Of a DNA stretch of 64,000 nucleotides, positions 35,132 to 46,465 are shown in pieces. Position 1 is the first letter of the stretch. Each line of letters opens with the position of its first letter. Where the stretch lies: positions 4,960,001-5,024,000 of the forward strand of contig NGZR01000003.1 in NCBI GenBank assembly GCA_002197995.1, read 5' to 3'. The notes beneath the pieces are model-generated. The model saw only the letters and a list, made by a program, of their open reading frames with translations. It searched no databases and was not told where the DNA came from. This DNA comes from Gaeumannomyces sp. JS-464 (Eukaryota; Ascomycota; Sordariomycetes; Magnaporthales; Magnaporthaceae). The translations under genes and the position numbers were made by a program.

Positions 35132-38100
35132 CTACAGAAATCCGCGTTCCCGGAGGAGCTTTTCGAGCTCGAGCACCAGGCCCCGGATCTTGTCGCCATT
35201 ATCCGTGCCCTTCCACCGCCGGACCGTCCGTAGGATGATCGCCGCATTGGCCTTGAAGTGCTCCCTCACCAGCTCCTCCCAGATTCCCGGCTTGTTAGCA
35301 TAGCCCGAGGACGACGACGGCGACGGCAGGGCCGGGGCGATGATGCTGGCGCTAAAGCCGGAGTCGGAGCCAGGGCTTGGGCCGGAAGGCGACTTTTCGA
35401 TAGAGACGGGCTTGAGAATAGGGAGCCTGGGAGGGACGGCAGCGGGGCACAGGCCGCGTAGCCACGACATCATGGCATGCTCGAGGGTCATCTCGCGCAT
35501 GCGCGCGTTCTCGCGCTCCGATTGGTTGGGTTTGGGGGACAACTCGTTGCCGGGCTCGTTGTAATAGGGCTCCTCGCAGAACACCATGGCTTGGATCGAG
35601 ACGAGCACCTGCAGCAACGTCGAGCTGTTCGGGTCCCAGCGCTGGCCCTCGCCCCACGTGCCCAGCAGGCTGAGACAGACCAGTCCGTTGTCGTAAAGGT
35701 TCGGGTTGAAGCGCACGCGCCCGCCGCCCGTCGTGCGGAAACGCAGCTGCGGCGGCTGCGAGGGGTAGTCGGCGCCGCAGAAGAGATCGAACTCGAATAG
35801 TCCGTTCTCGTAGGGGGTGCCCCGGGGGCCGACGATCATGACCTTGTACACATCCATGCGCGAGGCGCAGAGTCGGACAAAGATGCCCTCGGGTAGGCCG
35901 GAGCGGAGCGTCATATGGTCTTTGATCAGTTTTTTCATGCGGCCTTTGGGGAACGGGCTAACTCGGTTGGCTAGCGCCGCCGCTTCCGAGTGATACGAGA
36001 AGACCCTTATCATCTCGGGGTCCGGGATTTCATTCACGCGGTTGGCCTCCCACCAAAGCTGGTATGCCCGGTGTCTTCGCCCCTCTTCTTCCGCCGTCGT
36101 GAGGACGGTGGTAGTATTCGGGGTGCCAGCAGTGGAGATGGCGGCAGCGCTGCCGCTGCTTCTGCTACTACTGTTTTTGTTATTTTTGCCGCTGCCGCTA
36201 CTGTTGCTGCTGGGCGGCGTGGTCTCAGACCCGTTGTCGCTTTCTCCGGGAGCCGTTGCTGCAAGCTCGGCTTCCTTCTCTTCCAGGATGACAGCCAGCC
36301 GACACATGCGCTCGCACAGATCTAGCATTCTGACATCCTCGTCGGATTTGAACTCGTCGCTGTGCACGAGGGAGTGCGCCAGGAGGAGCCGGCATTGCGC
36401 CACGAAGGCGCCGATCAGGTCTCGCAGCGAAGTCGTCTCCTCGTACTCGGCCGTTGCCGCCCGCCGCCACTACCGGCTTGTCCAATGTGTGTATGGAGGC
36501 GCTGACCGTCTGCTCGCGCTCCGGGTAGAGCTTGGTGCGGCGGAACAGCATGGGGGCCGTGGCTGAGTGGCGGGCGAGGGCGGTCAGCAGAGCGCAGAGG
36601 GCGCCGTAGAGCTCCGACCGCGCCGCGAGCTCGTCCATGGCGTGACTGCGAAGTAGGTCCACGCACAATGGCACCAGAGGGCTGCGCCTGATCATGAGCT
36701 CGAGCAGCCTCGACGGGACCTCGCCGGACCGGGACTCGTAGCGCTCTGTGGCCGGCACCAGAACCGCCAAGCAGCCGAGATACCGCTCCTGGGTCCGCTC
36801 TCGCTCCTCCTGCTTGGCGGACCGGGTCACAGTCGGTGTCCAGGTGCGGCTGTCGTGTCGCCCATAGCCCGTCCCCTTCTCGGAAGGCCCCCTGACTTGA
36901 GACTGGAGAACCCCATGCTGGACCCCCAAAAGAAGGATGCCTTCCCCTTACCGGACTCGGTTGGGGTAGGAGGCGCCGCTGTCGCCGCTGTCACCGCCGT
37001 CGTTGCCGCTCCCGAAGCGCCACTGTTGGAGGCGTTCGCCTCTGCATTCGCAGAGACCGGGTGGCGGACGTGGGCGAAAACATGTCCCACGCCGGCAGCG
37101 ATGAAGGCAACGATGACGGCGGCGATGTGTCAGAAATAGGTGCAGGGGTTGTTGTCGTGTCACTCCTAAGACCGAACGGTGACAAAAGTCTCGAGAATCT
37201 CTGATAGCTGGCGCCGGCTAGCGAGGCCCTGTGGGAAATGGGCGAGGCAGACGGCGCGGCTTATAGTCGTACCCCGAGGCAAAGAGCCAGATCATGAACA
37301 GGCGCCCCTGGTCGCAGTTGAGTGCCAGTTGACGCGGAACTTTTTGCCGTGGCCCCCTGTCCAGGCCGACGTGGTCTCGTCTGCCGCAGCGGCCTTGCGG
37401 TCGACAGCCTCGCCGCAGCCTACGCAGGTGAGGCTGTTGCACCTCTGGCAGAACATGGACGAGTGGACAACTTCTTAACGGATGTCGCATCGTGGGGCGC
37501 TGTGGATAATGTGGGTTGTGTCTGTCAGCCTCTGTGGGGACTTCCCGAGCGCCAAAGGGTAGGCAAACCTTGGGCGTTCATCATCATGTCTTGCGTATGG
37601 CGGACTACTTTGTGGTCTCCAACGTATATATCACCTGCGCACTTGCTGCAGCGCACCGAAAATCTGACGCCCGTACTGCCTGAGCTCCTGGCACTCTTTC
37701 CACCCACTCAAAGTAGTCGTCAACCCGGCTTGACGCGCTGAGCCCGCGCTTCCTTTAAAACGATGTCTGAGCCTTGTCCGCCTTGAGGTGGGCTTGGTAG
37801 TTGTCTGGCTAGGCTGGCCAGCGGGCGGCAAATGAGGGTTGGGGTCTTGTTCCACCTGGCGTGCTAGCTGCTCGTCCTGTTGGGCTTGCCCCGTTGGCGC
37901 CGAGTGATAGCTGGCATTGTCATCCGATGGGTCCTGGTCCTTCTCCTCGACAAGGCCGTTACTCTCATGATTTCGACCATGCTGGAGCCAGCTTGTGTCC
38001 GCTTCTTGTTCACACTCCCGGGTGTTTTCCGATGCCCCCGTTGTTTTTACTCTGGCCGGTGGCAGTATTCCCAGGGGCTAATGGAGTCGATAGGTCAGAC

Positions 38101-38378
38101 GCTGCCTTTAACGGTAAGGACTGCTGTAGGATGCTGAGTGAGGTGCCGGCGTGTCTCCTGCCACGATCCCTGACATGCGTGTAGAAGAGGAAGTTGACGG
38201 GCCCGTTGATTCTGGGTCTAGCTCCCAAGCGGAATCAAGAGCGTGCGTCAAGGCTCTCGGCTGATATGCCTCGGTTGAGCCTGTGCGGGCTTTGGAAACC
38301 CAGCCTGTTAGTAAGTTTATGGAAAGCCTGGGAAGGTTTGATATTCCGGAGTTTGGATCGCAGCGATTTAGGTTCCAT
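35132..38378 (-). CDS. Large ubiquitin-conjugating enzyme (BIRC6/UBE2O-type E2) with Cys-rich N-terminus
   Basis: The C-terminal third holds a UBC fold: KKLIKDHMTLRSGLPEGIFV, GPRGTPYENGLFEFDLF, YPSQPPQLRF, then FNPNLYDNGLVCLSLLGTW with the catalytic cysteine codon at 35675-35677, and EPYYNEPG. The LSLLGTW and NEPG segments mark the BIRC6/UBE2O branch rather than small E2s. Upstream are zinc-binding-like pairs (CSKC near 37645; CQRC and CVGC at 37411-37457; NCDQGRLFMIWLF). At the N-terminus is a hydrophilic region from the ATG at 38378 (MEPKSLRSKLRNIKPSQ). Several frame breaks occur, including a five-C run at 36888-36892, one near 37340, one near 36450, and others in the N-terminal third. At least one intron is likely between 37410 and 37600. 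Exact exon limits need transcripts. It would ligate ubiquitin, probably as an E2/E3 hybrid. Confidence 0.7.
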
Positions 38379-39913
38379 GATGACGGTTTTCTCGTGCTTA
38401 TAGAGGCAGCAAGCGACTGGGGAGGAGGACGGGCGGTATCAGGTTGTTTTGCTTATATGGTGTCTCGCGCGCGGGGAGTAGGGGAGTGGGTGGCAGGGCT
38501 GGAGCCTGCGTGGAAAGGCAAAGCTAGCGAGAACGGATTAATACAGCAACGTTCCGTTGCGCACACGGACACAGCATGTGGCTTAAAAGGCTTGTACGAG
38601 AGCCAAACGAGTAGGAGACATGATTGGTGACGACATTGTAGTCAACAATTGCGCCCATGAAAGAGCAATTGGGAGGACAACCAAGGCGGTCCGGTGGAGG
38701 GCACCGATGAAGATTGTGGGCTTAATTGAAGGCGAGCCAGGAAGTCGAAACGCCATCGAAAACGATGCACCCGTCGAGACATCATCGTCCCCAAGGTTTT
38801 CGACGGAATAGATATCACAGATGACGGCAAGAAAGCGCTAAGGGAATATTACAAGCTGTGTTGCGGGAGTGATGAATAGAAAGAAGCAAAAAAAACATGC
38901 GAGCACGTGGGAGAACAGAACAGGGTGCAAGTCTGGAAGGCGAGTAGTGAGACGGGCACTTACCTCGGGCAGCTGGCGTCTCTAATGGCCTAGTCCTATT
39001 CGAGGGAGACCGACAGGGAGATCCGGCAGCTCTTCGGCGATAGTCACCGGGATCGATGGCAGGCTGTCTCCTTTCCTTGCCCAGTCGTTTTGGTGGTGGC
39101 TAGGGCTGTCGTTGGGGGACGGCGAGGCGGGGAGAACAATGGAGCGGATGGTGCCAGACTTTGGGCAGGGTGACGACGACGGCAACGAGGGACAAGAGCT
39201 GCCGTGCGTGGGCAGGTTGGGAGGTACCAAAAGTCTCGTCCTGCGTCGGGCTTGGAGAAGAGGCGCTCTTTGGGCCGAGAGAGGGGCTTGTGTTTGTTTG
39301 GGCTCAGCTGCCTGCCCGATAAACAGCACGTGCGTGCACTTGTCCTAGCCAAGTAAAAAGTCAGCATGCAGCTTCAGGTGTTTTTCTTTTTTCTATTTTC
39401 TTCTTCGGGGTCCGGACGATGCATCATGCAGCTACCCACAGCCAGTCAGATGGAGGTGGAGGCGCAGGCGGCCAGTGCAGCACCTTTCTGGGAGGTACGG
39501 CGGCTGCTCTGTCGAAACAGATGGTTGGACAACGCGCGTCAATCGAAGCCGTTGGGGCCGTCTCCGAACAGCACGACGGTTGAGCCCGGCGCGCGGTGCT
39601 TCTTGAATGTTGGGTTGGAATAAAGGCTGGGTGGAATAGGCAATTACGAGTCTGTCAGAGGGCCGTGCTGGGCTGGATCGGGAACGGCGACCGGGGATCT
39701 CGGGTGCGGTAGTGCTCATCGGTTTGCCGACAAGGTGGGATCGCGTGCGATTGGGGCGCTGGGGTCAGTCGAAGTTGATGGCAGAATCGTCGCCCGGCTA
39801 GCCTGCTGGGTAGGTTCAGGTGATGGCCTGTCTATTGGGTCATGTAGCAGTTTGTTGGACAAGCTTGAAAAGTGGTGTGCTGATCGGCCGTTAAAAACGG
39901 AAGGAACTCTGTT

Positions 39914-39941
39914 GCCTGCCTGCCTGCCTGCCTGCCTGCCT
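39914..39941. repeat. (GCCT)7 microsatellite
   Basis: Seven perfect copies of GCCT, 28 bp. Confidence 0.95.
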
Positions 39942-41013
39942 AGGTGGGTGCGGCGAAGGAAGGAAACCGTCGGCTTCTCTTGGAGACTGGATTATCATCG
40001 ACACTGGGATGGAAAGCCCAGCTCTCGGTCGCGGAATCTGGTCTTGTCAAACCGACAAACACCCCGCCCTCAACCATCAGACGACAAGAGTTAGCACCCA
40101 AGAACGAACGCCTCCATCCGCAGTGGCAGGCAGGCGATCGCCAAATGATGCATTCCGCCCCCCTCTTTCTGATCAGAAGGCCGCGCCAGCAACACCGACC
40201 GTCGCCAGCTCCTAGTCCGGCAGACTATTGAAGACGGACTTGTGTCTCCCTAACCCAGCCTCCCCCACGGAGCGCGCGTGTCTGACAAAGCTGCATGTCT
40301 CAGACGCCCGGCTTGTTGGAGGCCGGAAAACTCTCGAGCACATGCGCTTCTGCTTTTCGCCCCCCTCAATCCAATGCCTTCGGCGTTTGGCTGTGCACCC
40401 AAGCACCTGCCCGGGCGCAGGAAAGCAGGGCGCCGCCAACCTGACCCACCCTGGCTTTGCCCCTCGTCGCTGACCTCTCGGAAACCTCCGGCCCAGGACC
40501 AAGCTCGAACCCTCCGACATGGAATGACCACGGGAAACCTGCCTCCCAAGGCATTCCCAAGGGCGAGACAGGGTGACTGCGTGCCACGATGACCGCATCT
40601 GCGGCTCCATCCAGATTGATCTTAGCAGGCGGTCAAGTCGACGTGGATGCCCTCCCTCGTCACACGCCGACCAGTAGACAGCTTTCGTTTTTCTTCCTCT
40701 GCTTGCTTAGCGCGTTTGGGTGGCATCAAGCGTGCTGTTTCCATCCCACACTAGCGCAAAGCACGCGCCCTAATCCTTGCCACCAGGGGGTCTCGTTGGC
40801 CCTTAGCTTGGAGTGCTGAGGCGGGGAATCCAACCTGCAGATAGGCGACCAGTAAAGCCAGGCCCCATTTGCCGCCTTTCTGCCCGACCACCACAGTACA
40901 GTAGATACGTCAGTGTGCTTGACGGTGGCAAGGGGGTCTGAATCAGGAGGGTTCGAAAGGGCAATTTGACGCCAAGCAGGAAAGCCAAAGACGTACGTAG
41001 GTACGACAAACCC

Positions 41014-41586
41014 TCAAACAAGCCAATCGAGATATGGTTTCCGGGCTTGGCACATAGCTACGTTTCGAATATCGAGTTTGTCCATGACAAGTAGGCATGA
41101 CCAAACCCTTAATAATATCTTGACAGGCTCCCAACCCCCAATACGCATTTCCAGCCCTCTCCTTCCTAGGCGCTTCGTCGGAATAACAGTACTTCTCGGC
41201 ACTATACGGCAGAGGTAAGTTTTCTCCTCGACCCCCTGCCGCCACCACCCCCGCAGCCAAAGGAGCAGACTTGGGTGTAGAACAAAGTAAATCTGTGGAT
41301 AATTATTGATGAAGCGCGACGCTGCACGCGCGAAGGAGGGCCACACATCAGAGGCGTAATATGCAGCCCGAATATAAACGGCCCAGTCCACAGCTCCATC
41401 CGGGTGAGGATGATGGGTGCCCCAGTCGATGCGTCCAAAGATTCCTAAAAGAACTTGGGAGGGCCTCAAAATATAGGAAAAGTACTTTGGCGGTTTTTTT
41501 TTTTTTTTTTCTAAATCCCCATCTTTCACAGCCCACCTCCCGAGCAATGATAGAGAGGTTTGCAACACCCCATGTACCCCATCCAT
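41014..41586 (-). CDS. Unsupported hypothetical reading frame (~190 aa)
   Basis: From the ATG at 41586 to the stop at 41014, with no recognised domain. Its lysine run is the translation of a T-run on the plus strand, which argues for chance. Listed only because it is the longest frame in a 4-kb gap. Confidence 0.12.
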   Translation of the reverse strand: MDGVHGVLQTSLSLLGRWAVKDGDLEKKKKKPPKYFSYILRPSQVLLGIFGRIDWGTHHPHPDGAVDWAVYIRAAYYASDVWPSFARAASRFINNYPQIYFVLHPSLLLWLRGWWRQGVEEKTYLCRIVPRSTVIPTKRLGRRGLEMRIGGWEPVKILLRVWSCLLVMDKLDIRNVAMCQARKPYLDWLV

Positions 41587-42800
41587 GCCTGGAATGCACA
41601 CGTAGTTGGGGTATTGCTTTCGCAGGTAGCGAAGAAGGCGTTGTCCTCTCGTTCATACCGCGAACAGTTGCGTGCGTCCGCGCTAATTACACCGCCCTGC
41701 TCGCAAATGCTTGTTTAGGCCAAGTTGTGTCTGATGAGGGGAAACGCTACTCTCAAGTCAGCCGCCAGCTGACAAAATATATCTGACAGCGGCCGAACTA
41801 CGAAAGAGCACAGAGGTGATAACAGGCATCACTCTGTGAACGCCTGGACTGTCAATGGCAGATCTACTGCTGGGTTTGAGACGGAGCATTGGCAAACTGT
41901 GTTAGGACTGCAGTCGGTGAGGGCTGTACGCCTGGTACTATAACTTCCCCGGATGTTGCAGTCATAGCATTAGCGGGAGGTTGTAGACTGTCTATTACCA
42001 AGGAAGATAATTGTCTCGCCCCTTGGTCAGTAATAAAGGATTGATAAGCTCAAAACCCAAAATACAACACCCGCGTGCCACAGCCTTTATGCCTTGGGAA
42101 GCTGAAGGTGTTCATATAGTCAAAACCGCCGTATACAGATGCGCCCCTTTCTTATTTGGAGTGATTGGGCGAAAGGCTTAGGTCCCCCTCAAATGGAAAG
42201 GGCGAGAATAAAATAAACTAGAATAAAACAAACTGGACAGGATTCCGTATAATTATAGGATTTAATAACCAAAATTGAATGTTTTTGTAGAAGAAGACGA
42301 CCATTAGTATTTATTTGCCGCCGAAAGGGGAATTATCAATCCCTTTGAACATGTTTCAATGCCTATCTTTTTGTTCAGAATTATACAAGATACCCCCGAG
42401 GCTTCTGGAAGTGGCGGGAGGTTCAGAGGACACTTTAATTTATCATTTTCCCGCCCCAACTAGTTGGCCTACCTATCGGCCTACACTACACCGAGCCGAC
42501 GTCGCGTCGAGCCGGTTGTTCGCCGGCGCCAGTCCCGCCTCCTTCCTATTCCATCCGGATGCGCTGGGGCAGACAGGGATGCGGCGGCGATGAGGGGCCA
42601 GTACCAACTTGGCGGCAAGACGCGCCTTATCAAACCCCTCCCCTCAATGGCACCTATATCCATGTGACTCCCGAATGGATATCAAGCCTCCACTGCCACT
42701 GTTGCATCTCACAGAAGTATTTAGGCAGATCCCTCGTCCGCGCAAAAAATGCCAACAACACAGGACGAGTCCGAAAAGCCGCCCCCTTGGACGCCCGGGT

Positions 42801-45800
42801 ATGGCTGACTGCATAGCTCCTCGGTCTGGTCCGCGCCGGCTGCTTCAGGCGGTTGGCCTAGGGCTCATGGCACTTGTAGGCACCGCACGCGTCTCGGCAG
42901 CAAATGTGCCTGCAGACCCGGGCACCGGCGGCACAGCGCCGGTGCGACCCTTCCGGCTCGACCAGGTCCGCCTGGGCGGTGGCCTGCTGCAGGAAAAACG
43001 CGATCGGATGAAGAACTTCCTGCGCGAGTACGACGAGCGACGGTTCCTCGTCCTCTTCAACCACCAAGCCGGCCGGCCCAACGCGGGCGGCGTCGCGGCG
43101 CCGGGTGGATGGGAAGATGGCGGTCTGCTGAGCGGCCACTGGGCAGGTCACTACATGACGGCGCTCTCCCAGGCATACGCCGACCAGGGCGAGCAGGTTT
43201 TCAAGACCAAGCTCGACTGGATGGTCCAGGAGCTGGCGGCCTGCCAAAAGGCCATCACTGCAAGGATGGGCGGCGGCGGTTCCGGTGGGCAGCAGCCAGG
43301 AAACAACGAAACTGTCGGCCGCGTGGCGGGCAAATTCGGCAACGCACTGCAGCTGAACCGTGGCACTCAGGGGCAGCAGTATGTGACGCTCCCGCAGGAG
43401 ACCGTCAACCAGCTGCGCGACTTCACCTTTGCGGCCTGGGTGAAGCTGGCGTCGAACCAGACATGGACTCGCCTTTTCGACTTTGGCAAAGACACGACAG
43501 TCAACATGTTTCTGACACCACGCGCCGACCAGCCTGGCTTTGCGCCGCGATTTGCTATTACCACTGGCGGTTCGGGACAGGAGCAGCAGATTAACGGCAA
43601 AGCGGCGCTTCCGATCAACGAGTGGGTGCATATCGCCGTGACCCTTGAGGGCACCACAGGCGTTATGTACGTCAACGGCCAGGTGGCTGGCACTAACACG
43701 GGCATGGCGCTAAACCCGACCAGCCTGGGCAATCCGGGCAATCGCTGGATCGGCCGGTCCCAGTACGGAGACGCGCCGCTCAGCGCCACTATTGACGAAT
43801 TCCACATCTTCAACCAGGCGCTGAGCGCAGCCGAGGTGCAGTCCCTGCAGGCTTCGGCAGCGGGCACGACTGGTGGAGGAAATATTGCGTGGTACCGCTT
43901 CGATGAAGACGGCGGGACTAGGCTGGTGGACGCCTCGCCCAATGGTCGGGACGCCGGCATCGCGAGCGATCGAGGGTCTGGGCCTTCGGCCTGGGTCCCT
44001 ACCCACCCCGGCTACGTGGGCGCGCTCCCCGAAGACACGGTCTTAAGGCTCGGCCCGCCGCGCTGGGCCATCTACGGGGGAGATGCTGCGACCAACACCT
44101 GGGCGCCATGGTACACGCAGCACAAAGTCATGAGGGGGCTTCTGGACGCCTATTACAACACCAACAACTCGCAAGCCCTCGACGTCGTGGTTAAGATGGC
44201 CAACTGGGCGCACCTGGCACTGACGATCGGGGACAAGAAGCAGCCGGGCTACACTGGCAATTTGACCAGGGGCGACCTCAACAAGATGTGGGATCTCTAC
44301 ATCGCCGGCGAGTTTGGCGGCGCAAACGAGGTGTTCCCCGAGATCTACAAGATTACCGGCGACTCTCGATACCTGGAGACGGCCAAGGCCTTTGACAACC
44401 GTGCTTCATTGTTTGAGGCTGCCGTGCAAGATCGCGATATCCTGGTCTTGACCCACGACAAAAACCCGGGCCCGCGCCGGACTGACCGACTGCATGCCAA
44501 CACTCACGTCCCACAGTTTATTGGGTACCTAAGGATTTTCGAGCAAAGCGGAGAGCAGGACTACCTGGACGCGGCCAGGAACTTCTACGGCTGGGTGTTC
44601 CCGCACCGCCAGTTCGCAAGCGGAGGCACCGGTGGCAACTACCCCGGCTCCAACAACAACGCCGAGATGTTCCAGAACCGCGGCAACATCGCCAACGCCA
44701 TCGCCGAGAACGGCGCCGAGACGTGCACGACGTACAACATGCTCAAGCTGGCTCGCAACCTGTTTATGCACGAGCACAACGCCACCTACATGGACAGCTA
44801 CGAACGCGGCCTGTTCAACATGATCGCCGGGTCCCGCGCCGACACGGCCGCCACCGCCGACCCGCAGCTCACCTACTTCCAGCCCCTGACGCCGGGCGCC
44901 TCCCGCGACTACGGCAACACGGGCACCTGCTGCGGCGGCACCGGCCTCGAGAGCCACACCAAGTACCAGGAGGCGGTCTACCTGCGCTCGGCCGACGGCT
45001 CCGCGCTCTGGGTGAACCTTTACGTCTCCTCCACGCTGACGTGGGAAGAGAAGGGCTTCTCGGTCAAGCAGGAGACCGCCTTCCCGCGCGGCGACAAGAC
45101 CAAGTTCACCATCACGGCCGCCGGCCAGGGCCCGCTCGACATCAAGCTGCGCGTGCCGGCCTGGGCGCAGAGGGGAACCGTCAAGGTGACCGTCAACGGC
45201 GAGGCGCAGGCGGACGAGCAGGCCCTACCCGGGACGTACCTAACCCTCAGCCGCACGTGGCGGACGGGCGACACCATCGAGATGCACATGCCGTTCCGCG
45301 TCCGCGTCGAGCGCGCCGCCGACCGGCCCGACACCCAGGCCATCATGCGGGGGCCGGTGCTGCTCCAGATCGTCGGCCGGCCGGCCGCCAGCCCCGGGAG
45401 CGGCGGCAACAGCGGCTACTGGGAGCTGTCGCTCTACAAGCACCTGAAGCTGGACGGCGACTACGCGCGCACAGGCGTCGTGGCCACGGGCAGCACGCCC
45501 GCAGGCGACACGCTCTTCAGCGTCGTCGCGGCGGGCGGCAACGGCAGCGGCGGGCAGAACCTGACGGTGCGGCCCTACTACGTCGGCGACAGGCAGCCCG
45601 CGTCTTCCTACTTCCGGCGCGTGGAGCCGCGCGTCGTGTTCGGGCGCCTCGACGCCGGCATCGCCAACCGCAAGCGCAACGACGGCCTGCCGCGCTACGA
45701 CGTGCCGGTCCAGGGGTCGGCGCCCCGGGCACGGACGGGCCGACGTTCCTGGACGTCGTGTGGGACCGGGCCCCGTTCGGCGACCATGCCGCCTTTGTGG

Positions 45801-45874
45801 GCGCTGTGAGGGAGGTGGCGGCGCAGTTTGTCTCGGCCGAGTGTACACGGCCGAGGAACGGGACGCTATTGTGA
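42801..45874 (+). CDS. Secreted GH127 beta-L-arabinofuranosidase with LamG insertion
   Basis: Single exon of about 1024 aa. The ATG at 42801 is chosen because it opens an n-region with RRLL and a hydrophobic core ending VSAAN (signal peptide); an in-frame upstream ATG gives no signal. The GH127 domain begins FRLDQVRLGGGLLQEKRDRM, is interrupted at about residues 160-395 by a concanavalin/LamG-type jelly roll (FTFAAWVKL, GVMYVNGQVAGTNTG, IDEFHIFNQALS), and resumes with WAPWYTQHKVMRGL. The zinc/nucleophile residues of characterised GH127 enzymes are all present: GAETC (Glu640, Cys642) and GTCCGG (Cys710, Cys711). It should release L-arabinofuranose from plant glycans or hydroxyproline-linked arabinans. 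One base is missing in the GGGG at 45713-45716; adding it joins the frame to the family end TFLDVVWDRAPFGDHAAF. The layout resembles actinobacterial proteins, suggesting transfer. Confidence 0.9.
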
Positions 45875-46162
45875 GAAAGGCCGGGGAGGCTGAGGCGGAG
45901 CTGGCGTGTAGTTCTTGGCTGGAGTACCATTTGCTTTCTGGTAGACTGTTTAATAGTTTGGAGCAACAAGGTTCGCCATAACGGTCGATATTACGCTTAG
46001 CGTAGCGTGCCATTAGGCTATGCTGCCAAAGTAGCTTCTTGTTTCGCCGCTGAATCCTGAATCCTTCTCCGTGTACCACCACCAAGAAAAGAACAAGTGC
46101 AAAAGCCTCCGAGTAAGGGGTTGCCAAAAGCAGAAAGGCCAGGAAACCTAGAAAGAGAAAAA
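45875..46162. other. Spacer between GH127 and retrotransposon
   Basis: 288 bp of normal composition, without a recognisable feature. It is the last unmutated host DNA before the element's target duplication. Confidence 0.6.
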
Positions 46163-46167
46163 CGGCA
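46163..46167. repeat. Target-site duplication, left copy (CGGCA)
   Basis: CGGCA directly precedes the left LTR and is repeated directly after the right LTR, as expected for a retroviral-type integrase with a 5-bp staggered cut. Confidence 0.9.
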
Positions 46168-46452
46168 TGTCACGGGGTAAGCCGAAGGCCTGTACGAGGT
46201 GATCACGATGACCGTAGACGGTGATTAGGGGTTAAAGGCCTATATTGCTATAGGGTAGATACAACAACTTCAGCTTGTTCCGGCAATCTGGGAATTGCCT
46301 CCTACAAGCTGCCTAAGTAACGTGGCCCTCCCTAGGCCCCCCTGTCACGTGCCTGGGGTGCCTCAGGCCTCCACGTGGCTCGGGCCCGTGAATAGGGCTG
46401 AGGCTCCTTGCTATGGCGGTGGCCCGCCACTATCGCGGCGAGCCTCCTTACA
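46168..46452 (-). repeat. Left LTR (3' LTR of the element), nearly unmutated
   Basis: 285 bp, TGTCACGGGG...CTCCTTACA. Compared with the right LTR it keeps C or G at about 40 positions where the other has T or A. It shows the reverse at only two positions. Confidence 0.95.
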
Positions 46453-46465
46453 TTGTCCCCCTTTT
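46453..46465 (-). other. Polypurine tract
   Basis: On the element's coding strand the bases before the 3' LTR read TAAAAGGGGGACAA, a standard plus-strand primer for LTR retroelements. This fixes the orientation as minus. Confidence 0.65.

Larger units (their letters stand above)
38379..42800. other. Gene-poor stretch before GH127
   Basis: No gene is well supported. A minus-strand open stretch 39329-38963, ending in a GTAAGT donor at 38962, could be a 5' exon of the E2 gene. Positions about 41990-42480 are A/T-richer than the rest. A T18-20 run lies near 41490-41510. Confidence 0.35.

Noticed and set aside
38175..38630. Plus-strand coding-like frame (for example SKFMESLGRFDIPEFG).
   Set aside because: The minus strand of the same interval reads as a continuous N-terminus joined to the E2 gene (MEPKSLRSKLRNIKPSQ onward), whereas the plus frame has an in-frame TGA at 38262 and no sensible continuation. 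Treated as a shadow.
38713..38879. Plus-strand stretch ending REYYKLCCGSDE before a stop.
   Set aside because: Amino-acid composition looks natural, but it is short, needs a frame repair, and has no supported exon upstream. It may be chance.
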